A stretch of 64,000 nucleotides of DNA from Nematopogon swammerdamellus (taxonomy: Eukaryota > Arthropoda > Insecta > Lepidoptera > Adelidae), in the NCBI GenBank assembly GCA_946902875.1, contig OX336355.1, positions 14,355,347-14,419,346 on the forward strand. The letters run 5' to 3'. Of the stretch, positions 31,093-42,017 are shown one piece after another. The stretch's first letter is position 1. The number at the start of each line of letters is the position of its first letter. A model generated the notes under the pieces. The model made no database searches. It was not told the DNA's origin and saw nothing but the letters and a program-made list of their open reading frames with translations. Position numbers and translations under genes: made by a program.

Positions 31093-31529
31093 TTATTCTT
31101 TTGAATGTTTTCCTTGAAGGGCTGTTCCGTTTGCACTTGAAAACGCAAGAAGCGCTCTCGTTCATAGCGATAAAGTGTGAGAAGAGAAACGAAATTCAAT
31201 TACAGCAAGAATTCGCTCTCAGCGGAGACCTCCTAATTATTCGCATTCAGTCCGAGGGACAAGTGAATAACCTCCTCAGCTCCACCCTCTCACCCCCCCT
31301 CTCCCCCTTCCGCCTCACCCCCTCCCCCCTCCCCCTCCCCCCTCTCCCAAGCCCACTCTACGTGACCTATATTTATGTGATTGTGGTAGCAGTGCGAGAG
31401 AGCTTTACGCGCCGCGTGCGCGGAGCCTTGTGGATTTTATTTTATTTTATAAATTGTTTCATTTATTTTTCAAACTAAACATATTGTGCATTACAAAACA
31501 AAAAACCCTATAACTTATACAAAACCTAA
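31093..31529. other. No gene; pyrimidine-rich tract
   Basis: A 125-codon plus frame crosses a C/T tract (31280-31348, blocks such as 'cccctcccccctcccc') and is a composition artefact. The end (31500-31529) is the 3' untranslated part of the LINE remnant that follows on the minus strand. Confidence 0.45.
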
Positions 31530-32030
31530 TAACCCTCCTCCAGGTGGGACGATGTGGACACTGTTCCGAGGACGCTAGCGGCGTTGCCTCGCTGGATGGC
31601 CACACTCACGGGCGTAGCCAGGGGGGGGGTTCTGGGGGTTCAAACCCCCCCCCCCCCCCCCCCCCCCGAAATGAAAAATAGATTACTTATTTATTTGTAA
31701 TGAATGATGTAAAATAAATGTTGTAAAATAATTCGCGTTGATTTTACTTCTAAAACCCCTCCCGAAAACGAAACCTGGCTACGCCCGTGGCCACACTGAT
31801 ATACGCTGTTGCAGGAACTCGAGCGAACGTTGTTCTCCTGAAACAGTGTACAGGGACATCCCGATGTCTTTCGCGAGCCGCTTTGCCTCCTCAGGCCATG
31901 CCCCCATCGTCTCCACCGAAAATGCAGCGAAGATGTGCTGGTGTGCCACCGAACTGTATTTGGTGTGCTTGTGGCGGACTGAAGTTTCAGCGGCTGCGCC
32001 TTACATGTATTGTTTCATTGTGTAGCCTGA
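31530..32030 (-). pseudogene. Retrotransposon polymerase C-terminal remnant, split by a hAT MITE
   Basis: Read on the minus strand in pieces: 'FSVETMGAWPEEAK' (about 31915-31874), 'FLQQRISV' (about 31817-31794), then, beyond the MITE, 'IQRGNAASVLG' (about 31597-31565). This is the same block as in the frame at 16622-16942. The MITE at 31607-31789 sits inside the conserved motif. Frame changes upstream confirm that it is dead. Confidence 0.7.
31607..31789. mobile_element. hAT-type MITE with 8-bp TSD
   Basis: 183 bp with perfect 16-bp ends CACGGGCGTAGCCAGG and the 8-bp target duplication GCCACACT (31599-31606, 31790-31797). It contains a G-run and a poly-C run (about 31648-31666). Inserted in the LINE coding remnant, so it is younger than that LINE. 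Confidence 0.93.
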
Positions 32031-32170
32031 GACGGCTGTATTCCTGTTGGAATGAAGAAAAAAAAAGTGTCAATATGCGCACTTAGCGGTCACTTGAAGG
32101 AGGATTTTTTTTTTGAGACACTAAAGAGTAACACATAGAATATAATTACAAAAAATTACATACATGCATA

Positions 32171-32513
32171 ACAGACGCTGTATCTCGACAATCGGGGTTA
32201 GCAGAATAATCGATGTTGTGCTGCAAGTACTCTTGTAAATTACAGCACAATACCACATTACATTATGTACTGTTACCAATACCGACCGCCACGTTTAGCA
32301 AAGTGTTCGGACAAGATAACTGTAAAGCAGCAAGTAAGGCACGAAGACACCCACATTCTACATGAATCGGTGGAAGGACCGTGCCAAGGTGAGAGATGGC
32401 GAGCCTGTCGCCCTTTAGCACGGCATCTTGTCCTTATCCCTTAGTCGCCTTTTACTACATGCATGGGGAGAGATGCAGTGGGGCTATTCTTTTTAAGTAC
32501 CGGCCCCACATGG
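32171..32513 (-). repeat. Dispersed repeat family S2
   Basis: Reverse copy running from 'gctgtatctcgacaatcggg' to 'gtaccggccccacatgg'. It has an extra about 30-bp stretch ('attacattatgtactgttac'). S2 units in the window often end in a short GTAT run. The class is unclear: it has no tRNA-like box that I can see. Confidence 0.7.
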
Positions 32514-33462
32514 TAAGAAAGCATGTTATTTATTATAATATATTCTTTATTCAAATAAATGTTAAAGCTTCTAAATACCGCAGTAATTTTGATTTCTTAC
32601 TTTTATCCAGAAATAAACCCATTCAGTAGTTTCCTATTTACTTGGCTCCTTCTTCTGAACGCTCATTCAACCAGCAACGATCTCTCAAGAGTCCTCGACG
32701 CGAGGACTGGAACTCGATCGAACTACTTCCAACATTTTGATTAATGGAGTTACTCGGACCTTTAAGATTAAAACTATGTCATTATTGAAACTTCTACACT
32801 TTCTCATTATTGAAGGAAACGCAAAATTGATTTTTATCCTCTATGTAGCATCTGTGTGCGCTGAAAAATTGCTCCACACACTCAACACTTTCAACGCGAT
32901 GATATCGTTTTATTCAAATACTGACATATTTACGATAAAATGTAGAGAACTAATAAATATATCAAATATAACCGAATGCTTTTGGGCGTCGTCGTCGGTT
33001 CAACAATCCATGCTGACGGCGCCAAGTGTGTCGCGTATCCATAAAAAAAAAATTAGCAGTGAAGTACGATATTAACAAAAAAAAAATCAATTCCAGCAAT
33101 ACTTTTATCAAACACAAGCTTTTGCCTGCGGCTTCGCTCGCATGAAATTCGTATTTAAAAAGAATGAAGTAAAGCAATGCAAAACACCGGCAGCCTACCT
33201 TCTGTACTTCTGTAAATCACTTTCTTACAGGATATGAATAGTCGAATTCTCCAAGTCCCATTTCCTTCGGATACATCCGGCGAGGGGCGGGGAGGGGCAC
33301 GGTGCCGGGGGGAAGGGGGGTTAGAGCGCTGGAGTACAAAATTCCATCTGAATATTTGATGGAAGGTACTTGCCTACCTCGCCGAGAATGTCACCTAAAA
33401 TGTTCTTACTTTGTTTATGTAATGCAGTACCTATAAATCGATAAATAATATGGTTTGCATTT
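32514..33462. other. No gene; guanine-rich block
   Basis: A 112-codon plus frame at 32737-33075 has no motif. A fragment of the repeat 'cttttgcctgcggcttcgct' occurs at 33116-33170 (see 49335). G-rich block at 33279-33322 ('ggggcggggaggggcac', 'ggggggaaggggggtt'), able in principle to form a G-quadruplex. Confidence 0.5.
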
Positions 33463-34137
33463 GTTTTTTTATATAAACTGACACGGTTGGCTACATCACT
33501 TACTACATCCGTGACACCGTCCGTGATGTCAGAACTGGGTGCAATGTCACAGTTTACTTAATAGTTACTTCGTAACAGTTAAATCACTCCATAGAAAAGG
33601 TTTCATACCTTCGGCTTTAATAGCCTACTGTTTTACGTCGCCAATCGCTGCGTGCGAAAATGTACCTAAACGATCGAGTGTAAAGTGATTATTGCTTTGC
33701 AGCTGCGCGCAATTACGTGGGCGAGCGTGTAGGTATGCTTCGCGCGGCTGACGAATTTCCACTGAATTACTCGCAGATTGCCGGCGGTCCACCGGACGGT
33801 AGGTAGTTAGCGCGCGCAAGTACATAGAGTGCGTGAGGCCTGGCCATGTGTGCTTCCCTTCGGTCGTGCCGACTGAACTGGGCGGAAAACGCGAACTATT
33901 TACATAGCCGTTTCAACCTTCCTTCTTTACAGTGAGGTGGTAATTCAGCACAGGCGGGCCAAACCCTACCACCTAGTAAGGTGAGAAGAGAAGGGACCTA
34001 CAGTTTTACGTGGAATCCGAACCACGGTCAGCCTCCAACCGTCGAGCGGTCACCCATCCAAGTACTGACCGCGCGCCTAGGTGTGCTTAATCACGACCGA
34101 CAGTCGACCTACCGCACCACTGAGCTACAGAGGCTGA
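33463..34137 (-). repeat. SINE family S1 with head, interrupted
   Basis: 3' part at 33463-33545 and the rest at about 33845-34137. The head (34005-34137) shows, on the minus strand, the A-box-like 'tagctcagtggtgcgg', the 5S-like 'agtacttggatgggtgacc' and the B-box-like 'ggttcggattcc'. About 300 bp of unrelated sequence (33546-33844) separates the parts; no clean target duplication is seen. Confidence 0.75.
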
Positions 34138-34790
34138 CATTGCATACTCTAACCTTACTGTTCTGCTCGCTGGCCACATTAACACAGTGTGAGTATTCGG
34201 TATTCTCAAAAGGCGTCGGGGGACCGCTAAGTAAATAAAATATACAAACCCAGAGCTGCGCGGTTATTTGCTTAGCGGTCCCCCGACGCCTTTAAGTAAG
34301 TAAATTATAAGAAATTATTTTGTACTTGTAAATGTAATTCAACTTTTATTTCAAGCTCTAATAAAAAAACGCAAGCAAATCGGTCCCCTTTTTAAGATAA
34401 TTAATGTTTTGATTACTTAATTACTTGATTACAAACATTGTTTAGAACCATCCCGATTAAACCAGCGTTCTAATAAAAAAAATCCGCATCAAAATCGAAT
34501 AATCTGAAACGCTGGCTTGAGCCGCCAACGCGTTACCATTTCGCCACCGGGTCAATGACGTTCTCTCCAAATTTAGGACGGTTGCATCGTCTATAGTAAG
34601 AGATAAGCTGCGGTGTCCTAAAAAAACAAATCAAATATGGACACCATTTAATAATTAAGGGGAGATTAAAAACAGTTCAACCTCCGTCGCAAAAGGTGGA
34701 TGTTACAACTTTGACTCCAACGTCCTGTCTGTCTGTGTTCTATGTGTTTCTGTGGCATCGTAGCTTCCAAACGGATGGACCGATTTTTTT
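34138..34790. repeat. Diverged relative of the 631-bp repeat, with 30-bp fold-back
   Basis: Contains arms 34208-34237 and 34264-34293 ('gcgtcgggggaccgctaag' and its complement). 34320-34760 follows the same order of blocks as part of 19403-20033 in reverse ('accatcccgattaaa', 'ccgcatcaaaatcg'). This supports the 631-bp sequence being a dispersed repeat. Confidence 0.55.
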
Positions 34791-34796
34791 TTATTT

Positions 34797-35290
34797 AATT
34801 TTTTTTATGGAAAGCGCGACGTTTGGCAACCTTTCTTATTTCGTCCTGTCGAATCACCCCTTTAGTTTCTCTGATCCTTTTGTGAACAGCCTGTATACGA
34901 GTATGCAAAGACAGCAGCAGTTGATAGCTGCAACGAATATTCCCGCGAAGCTGCATGCAGCAGCACCGTAGCCTCCGGGCGGCGAGCCTCGGCACGAATA
35001 TTTATTAGCATGCACTTTCGTAGCTCCCAAAAGGATGAACCGATTTTATTTATTTAAAAAAAATGTATTATGGAAAGCGCGACATTTGGCAACCTTTCTT
35101 ATTTCGTCCTGTCGAATCACCCCTTAAGTTTCTCTGATCCTTTTCTGAACAGCCTGTATACGAGTGTCCAAAGACAGCAGCAGTTGACAGCTGCAACGAA
35201 TATTCCCGCGAAGCTGCATGCAGCAGCACCGTAGCCTCCGGGCGGCGAGCCTCGGCACGAATATATTAGCATGCACTTTCAGTTCAGTAC
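34797..35290 (+). repeat. 262-bp tandem duplication
   Basis: Two units (from about 34807 and 35069, offset 262), each starting 'atggaaagcgcgac' and including 'gcgaagctgcatgcagcagc'. Each is followed or preceded by 'gatgaaccgatttt'-type sequence. Open frames on both strands here are products of the repeat. Confidence 0.75.
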
Positions 35291-35525
35291 GTTCAGTCGC
35301 TAACTCGATCATTTTCCACTTATATATACCACTGCGGGAAAAGTCTGTATATGAAACGACCGACGATGCGCGAATTGCTAAAAAATTACTTCTTCACGCG
35401 GCTTCGCTCCCAGTATTTTGAACTAAGTACTACATATTATGTGAGCGTTAACAAAAGACCACGGAGCGGGAAGACGACCGTCGATCGCTGCTCTGTGTAG
35501 ACGACAGACAGCACAAACATACATT
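35291..35525. other. No gene recognised
   Basis: Short unclassified spacer. Confidence 0.4.
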
Positions 35526-35680
35526 ATGAATTCTGTTAGCCCCGACGCAAAAGGAGGGGTGTTATAAGTTTGACGCCTACGTCTGTCTGTCTGTCTGTCC
35601 GTCCGTCCGTCCACAGACAGACGGCGGCGTAGGCTTAGTAATAAGCTTCCGTACGGGATACGGAAACCTAAAAAGAAGGT
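35526..35680 (+). repeat. Repeat family P-like fragment with (GTCT)n
   Basis: 'ccccgacgcaaaaggagggg' leads to a (GTCT)n/(GTCC)n run and 'gacggcggcgtaggcttagt', ending in 'acggaaacctaaaaa'. Confidence 0.6.
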
Positions 35681-36137
35681 ACTTTTTTCTATTGACACTA
35701 CAACAGTCTGAAAAACTTTCTTTCACTGCAGTTGCCCGAAAAGTAAAACTACTTATTTTTAGTAAGCACTTAAAAAATTATCAAACGATCATACTTCAAA
35801 AAGTTTTACGAAATAATAATGCATCGGATAAATGAGACAGCCACTCTGCATGTGCATTAAAGCATTTTCAGTTTCGCGTGAAGCGGAATTTCGGGAAAGT
35901 AGGCCAAACACATTATCACATTTAATATGAATATAGGAAACATTAGTCGGACTATACACCTCTGCGTTAGTCTGGCGAGCGCCATATGTCGTGCTTACCA
36001 TAAAAAAACCAGCCAAGTTTGAGTCGAACTCGCGCACCGAGGGTTCCGTACTTTTCAATATTTTTTAAAACGTTATATTTTAATTCTGAATTATCATTAA
36101 CATAATATAATAATTAATAAGCCCAGCCCGGGCTTCC
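35681..36137. other. No gene; P fragment at 36006-36060
   Basis: Unclassified apart from 'accagccaagtttgagtcg' to 'gagggttccgta', a P fragment. Confidence 0.45.
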
Positions 36138-36300
36138 CGCCCGGGTTGGTACCACTGCACTGTATGAAAGGTCGGTCGAAGCGCATTTTGTGTACATGCA
36201 GGTACGGCGACATGCCACCTAGTTCACCAAGGTGTTCTGGGCTGACATCACGGGTGTTCTCGGTGATGTATAGTCAACCGTGTCCGTTTGCATAAAAAAA
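36138..36300 (+). repeat. SINE family S1, internally deleted copy
   Basis: Has 'cgcccgggttggtacc' and the TTT(G)CATAAAAAA end, but about 80 bp of the body is missing between 'aaaggtcggtcgaa' and 'ggcgacatgccacc'. Confidence 0.75.
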
Positions 36301-37048
36301 ACCAAAAGGGAAGTTAGAACTTTTCCTCAATATTTTTACATCTCTAAAAGATGAATCAAAATAACACGCCACAAATAAACAAAACAAAGCATAATTTCCA
36401 CAAAAATGGCCGCGCCGAATATTTGATAGGAATAAATATTTTACGGTTCCGTTCGCGTAAATCAACCAGCGCGAGACAGGGGGCCAATTCACTACCACAA
36501 TCGTATATCGTATAGGTACATAATTTCGAGCAAAATGATTCATTGCAATTCGGTCGAGAAATGTATTATTTCTGGAAGCCAATATTAACACAATCTAACA
36601 CGTGAAAAAATGTAAGCATTGTGGTCCCGAGGGGACTTCATAAGTGGTACTAAAAAAACGAGATACTTTAGCGGTTCAATAATTTATTGTTAATTGTATT
36701 GTTTATTTATCATTCATATAGCATTAAAACTGCACTCGAACTTGTCACAATTTGTTCTAAACGGTTCGATTACACCCACGAAGAAGGACCGGTAAGAAAC
36801 TTTGCAGGGTTTTTTTTTCATACATATTATTACAAGTATTTTGGTGACTAGCCACATAATATCCTCGCCGACAGTCTATCAAAAACACAGCTTGAGAGCG
36901 AGATTAACAATAATAATTTTACTGAGAGTTCTGACTACAAAAAAATATTAATTAAGTATATCAGGTGTAAAGAGCCTTTGTAAAATTTTAATAGGTAATT
37001 TACATCAACTTAATTATGCGAGTAAATTAAACATACTACTACATAAAT
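36301..37048. other. No gene recognised
   Basis: AT-rich. A 105-codon minus frame at 36274-36591 overlaps the SINE tail and has no motif. Confidence 0.4.
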
Positions 37049-37427
37049 GACTGAAAATTCGATATATTCCTTGAAAGGGGTTATACTAGAGGTTATTTGG
37101 AACAATTTAACTCCCATCAACCGGGGGTCGGAAATGAGCGGTTTCCGAGATATCGGGGTTTTAAGATTTCTTTTTCAATTTCTGACTTGTAATTAAAAAA
37201 AAAAGTTGTAAAAAAATACTTATTTTTGGGCACTCCATTTATATTTTTCTGAAGCCTGAAGCCACGAATAATTTCAAATACAAATATCGGCCCAAAATTG
37301 TCAATATCTCAGAAATAAAAGGTCTTAAATGACATTTTTTTTATTTTTATGTAAACTTTTGTATAAAAAAATCTATAGTATAACCCCTTTCAAGGAGTAG
37401 ATCGAATTTCCAGTCAACCTGTATATA
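37049..37427. mobile_element. MITE with about 45-bp inverted ends
   Basis: Left 'actgaaaattcgatatattc' and right 'gagtagatcgaatttccagt' pair with a few mismatches, and both continue into 'cttgaaaggggttatac' or its complement. AT-rich 290-bp centre; non-coding. Confidence 0.75.
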
Positions 37428-37880
37428 CTAGTACCCACGGAAATCTGCTAGTATGGTAACAGATTCCGTATTTGGTATGGTGGCAAAGCATGCTTTCGCG
37501 AGGTAAGGTGGATTTAGCTGTGTCGAGCACCTTTGGTATCTCGGTACCGCCATGTTTCAACTGAAATAAAAACTAGCGCCCTTTTCGAGATGTTATTACT
37601 CGAAATACGTTCTCGATTGTCAATTTCGCAGCTACTGAATTCGCCCTAGTTCGCGACCAATTGGATTGTTTCCAGCTCGAGGTATTTTATCTCGAGTCTG
37701 GAACAAATATGTTGAAAGGCTGGGGGATAAGGGGGTTACAGTACAGTTAAGGGGTTAAAAGCCTCAGTTACAGACTTGCATCGCATATAAAATCGTTTCT
37801 AGTCAGCTCTGAATATACTGAAGTAGTTACGACTGAAATAATCCAATATTTTTATTGCAACCAATCGTAATGGGTAGCTG
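37428..37880. other. No gene recognised
   Basis: Unclassified spacer. Confidence 0.4.
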
Positions 37881-37913
37881 TGGTCGAGTTCGGAGTCTCA
37901 GGCACAGCCAATT

Positions 37914-38177
37914 TCACCCCCGAAGAGGTGCTAGTCCGGTTTGTATGAGGACTGAAGATGTTGGGTACAGGCTAAGGGTCGTGGATTGTTGTAAGGAGTA
38001 GGAGAAGATATTCCCCGGAAGTCCGTTCCACACCTTTGCAGTGCGACACAAGAATGATTTATTCAGAAAATCGTGCCGTTCAAATAACTCTTTTGTCGAG
38101 AGAGAGTATGGCGGGTTTGGCGAATACGAACAGGAGAAGAGGGATGAGGGAAACGAGTTCCTTAGAGCAGCGACCAT
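37914..38177 (-). pseudogene. Jockey/CR1-like LINE C-terminal remnant
   Basis: An 87-codon frame with 'FLNKSFLCRTAKVWNGLP' at residues 37-54, the usual block near the end of Jockey/CR1-type ORF2 products (R-T-A-x-L/V-W-N-x-L-P). Nothing of the endonuclease or reverse transcriptase remains. It is more diverged than the tail at 5215-5700. Confidence 0.7.
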
Positions 38178-38315
38178 AGTAGTCCAATAGATTCAGTCTT
38201 TGTCTAGCTTATTTTGAACCTACTACGGCAAAGCCATGGAATAGAGGTTATGTTTTAACTTTATTTTCCATCTAATTTTTACTATGGTGAATTTAAGTGT
38301 ATGGGTGCCTCAATA

Positions 38316-38797
38316 AGAGTGCACTATTTAAATTTTGTGGCATTTTCGAAGCATTTGGCTGTCATGAAAGTGGCAACTCTGAAATTTGTGTAAACCCATT
38401 ACAAAAATGGGAAAACTTACGCTGAGGCCGCTCGCAAACTTCGTGAAATTTTCGGTCGAGAAAGTGCACCTAATTTGTCAACAATTCGAAGAGTGGTCAA
38501 ACAATTTTAAGAAACTGGGTCGATTATTTCTTAAAATCACAAAACTACTCTCTTCGAATTCTTGAAAAATTAGGTGCACTTTCTCGACCGAAAATTCCGC
38601 GAAGTTTGCGAGCGGTCTCAGTCCCCATTATTGTAATGGGTTTTCACAATGCTAACGCGTTCTTTTTTTGTGTAGGGCTCCATTTTTCTTCTTCTTTATA
38701 TAAATAATAATCGGAACAATCATATGTGACAGCTGTCAAATTTCAGAGTTGCCACTTGCACGAGAAAAAATGCCACAAAATTTTAATAGTGCAATCT
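38316..38797. mobile_element. Fold-back element with transposase HTH in both arms
   Basis: About 480 bp, flanked by TA (38314-38315, 38798-38799). The ends read AGAGTGCACTATTTAAA and, reverse complemented from the right, AGATTGCACTATTAAAA. The arms pair over most of their length. The left arm translates to 'KTYAEAARKLREIFGRESAP' and 'STIRRVVKQF', resembling the N-terminal helix-turn-helix of a mariner/IS630-like transposase (DUF4817 type). The right arm is an inverted diverged copy. No catalytic domain. Confidence 0.75.
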
Positions 38798-38799
38798 TA

Positions 38800-39249
38800 T
38801 GACTTATGTATATTATACTTACTATTTTTCCATTGAGGCTGGACAGCGTGGTTCGAATTTCTCCCATTTCTGGAAATAACGGTGTCAGGATCTATATGGA
38901 ACTTCAAACAAATAGTAATAGAATAGCAAATGATCTTGAGTAGCTCTTGCCCATTTCTTCGTATGCGTGAAATATTGTTATTCGCAAAGTTGGAACGTAG
39001 TTACCTTCAGTTCAGGTCACAGTCCCAGGTGGCCTAGACGACGCGTTTAAAAGTAGCAAACAGACAACAGACAGACATAAACCATCTAAACTTTGTAATG
39101 GTAGTATGTACTTACGACCTCTTACGACCGACATATAATTGTACATTGCGACTTCGTGCGACAGGGACGATGATCAATCGGATTGTCTCTTTCTAAAGCT
39201 CGACACGCTTATTGGCTGCCGGGAACTGTGCATAAATATAAATACGTTT
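38800..39249. other. No gene recognised
   Basis: Unclassified. Confidence 0.4.
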
Positions 39250-39440
39250 TTAGGGTTCCGTCGCAAAATTTCGAAACAACCTTATGATATCACTCTGGTG
39301 TCTATTTGTCTGTTTGTCTGTCGGTCACACGCACATATATCTCCGGATCCACTGAATGTTGATGAAACTGTTTCCAAAATACGTATACTTTTTGCCCACA
39401 GACAGGCCGTAGATAAATGCGTCAAATAGTAGGTATGGTG
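39250..39440 (+). repeat. Repeat family P-like fragment
   Basis: 'agggttccgtcgcaaaattt' followed by a 'gtctgtttgtctgtcgg' run, as in other P units. Diverged. Confidence 0.4.
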
Positions 39441-41384
39441 GAAAGTACAGGGTACCCAAAATGTGATAAAAAAAAATGTGTTGTGTTTTTAAAGAAATCG
39501 AGTCATTCTATAGTTATTTTTAAGGCAATTTCGAAAATGTATAACATGTGTATAATAATTAAGTTTGCTTTAAAAAATAATTCGTTTTAAAGTTGTCAAA
39601 AAACTGCAGTTTTGTCGCCGCAAAACGCGTTGTCAATTACGGCGAGCTTTTCCATTGTATCAGCAGAGGGCATTGTAAGTACTTGTACACTTTAGTATTG
39701 TAACCTTTTCTTAAAAGTAAAAGGTAATGATTATAAACAAAACACATTTGTAAATAATATTGTTATATATAAAGTATTATTATAAGTCCTCGTCCAAGTT
39801 TTTTTGGACCTCAGCCATCGTTGGGTTTTGGCTGAAAAATCTTCATCATCCCCGCCCAAGATCACCTTGGGAGAGAGGGTAGATGTGGTAGATGTACGGG
39901 GTACTTATTCAACATGTAGCGGGTAGATATTCAACATAATATATTGGGAGATAGATCTTCAACTTATGTAGATTCTAGATAATATATATGTATATATACT
40001 ATCCTATTAGTTGAGGCATTTATTCACGGCACGCCTGTGGCCCCTTAAAGGGGAGGGGCGGGTTCAAAAGGGATGTTTTGACCTCTTTTTATCGGGTTTA
40101 AGTTAACGACGGGAATGTGATTTATTTCAGAGTTTAACGGATCGATGGTTTGTTGGTGTCGCTACAGTGATCAAAGGCGGGCTTGGGAGGTTCGGGGTCA
40201 GAAATTTTGTTCATTAGATTTCTGGGATAATTCACATTACTAGTTTATTGTGAAATTGTATAAATAAAAGTCGAGAGGTGTCTTGGGACACCCGGTTGGA
40301 ACGAAGTTCATCTCGCTATAAATTGTGTAAAAGGCACAATGAAATAAATTAACAACATTTGAGAGTAATTAAAGGAAATTAAAATTAAAATTACGTCTAT
40401 ACTGCAGTAATATTTTAACTTTTAACTTTTGACTTCATACTTAAGACTTTTAATTTTGTAATTAATTTCAATTTTATTTTATTTTATTTTAAATTTATTC
40501 AATCTTTTAATGTTGTAATTTTCTATCGTTTTTATTTACCGTGTATTATCAAAATGTAAACCGGAGGAAGGATCGGGAAGAATTCTATTCTTGGCTATGA
40601 AGTTTTTATATTGTTGATTTTTTTATTTGTTATTATGTTTAAGCTGTGGAATTCTCAAATATATATAAACATATATATATATCGTGTAGGTTAGATATAA
40701 TAGTGTGCGTACTGACTGCGTGCATAGTATTAAAAGGGAAGCCGGCGGGAATCGGATTGTATGAACGCCACGCCACTAATGTATACCTATATACATAGAC
40801 ATACGCTTGTAAACACACATACTAAAGCAGAAATGTAGTGACGGTCGAAGTCTTAAACTTTTTTTTCGGTCTAGCTCTCTCTCATTCGCCAAGTGTCTGG
40901 GGTGTAACGTGCGGTAAGGAACTTTGTTCCAAAAATAAATCTATATAACTTAAGATTGTGCGTGCTTTACGTAACTACAGAGTATATTCATAGTTCATTA
41001 ACAATAAAAACGTATTTGTATTCACCGTGAGGAGATTATTTAGTTATAATAACATCGCATTAAATATTTAGTGGTCTCATACACTGTTTTAGCATTATCC
41101 TAAGTTAACAATATATTTCGTGATTTCGGCATGTTTGTATTTATTCTAATCTAATCTCTAATGTTCTAGTATATATTTTAATATATTTATCTTTATCATG
41201 AGATTTTATCTTTTATAATAACGTATTTACGCGTGGTTTTGTATTAGGTACCTATGTACTGCACGCAACTATGTCATAATAATGTCTATTTTCCCTCCAC
41301 TCATCTAGCAGTTATCATATCCCTCAGGTATTCTGATAGAAAATGCCAGGAGGCATTAAGTGTTACATTGTGCCCATATTTTTA
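39441..41384. other. Long AT-rich stretch without genes
   Basis: Nearly 2 kb with no frame above background. Features seen: a hairpin 'gtccaagtttttttggac' (about 39792), another 'cccaagatcaccttggg' (about 39856), and segments 40255-40350 and 40840-40940 that look like pieces of larger repeats ('ggaacgaagttc', 'ggaactttgttcc'), unassigned. Confidence 0.45.
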
Positions 41385-41710
41385 ACCGTGTGGGATAGGT
41401 ACTTAAAAAGAATAGCCCCACTACATCTCTCCCCGTGCACATCGTAAAAGGCGACTAAGGTATAAGGACAAGTTGCCGTGCATGAGGGCGATAAGATAGC
41501 CACCTCTCACCTTGGCACGGTCTTTCCACCGAGTCATGCAGCAGGTGGGTCTTTGTGCCTTACTTGCTGCTTGATAGTTATCTTGTCTTAGAATTTTGCT
41601 AAATATGGTGGTCGGTGTTGTGCTTGCAAAGTGTTGTTGTTACAAGAGTACTTGCAGCACAACATCGACTACTCTGCTTACACCGATTGTCGGGATACTG
41701 CGGGTGGTAT
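41385..41710 (+). repeat. Repeat family S2, near full length
   Basis: Plus-oriented from 'ccgtgtgggataggtact' to 'gattgtcgggatac'. Followed by (GTAT)n. Confidence 0.75.
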
Positions 41711-41784
41711 GTATGTATGTATGTCTATTGGTTTCATTTGTGCAATTTTTTTTTCAAATCCTCGACAAGTAGGATATAATAATA

Positions 41785-41870
41785 ACAGTGCCCACATCGT
41801 CCCACCTAGAGGAGGGCTATTAAGTTTTGTATAGGTTGTAGGTTTATATTTTATTATTAAACGGTTTTAT
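41785..41870 (+). pseudogene. LINE 3' end (same family as 31530-32030)
   Basis: 'cacatcgtcccacctagagg' then 'ttgtataggttgtag': the mirror of 31500-31555, so this is the terminal coding and 3' untranslated part of the same retroelement. Confidence 0.55.
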
Positions 41871-42017
41871 TTAGCTTGACTCCGTATATTTGTTTGTTTC
41901 TATCTTTGTTTCAAATCTTGCGACAATTTTTTCAACTACTTCTACTGAACCGATTTTTATGAAACTTTGCACACACATTGAGTTCTCGTGACAATACAAT
42001 ATTATGATAATTTCAAC

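Noticed and set aside
31101..31478. 125-codon proline/leucine-rich frame
   Set aside because: Driven by a C/T tract; no motif.
39792..39872. Terminator-like hairpins
   Set aside because: No adjacent transcription unit, and intrinsic terminators are not expected in this kind of genome.
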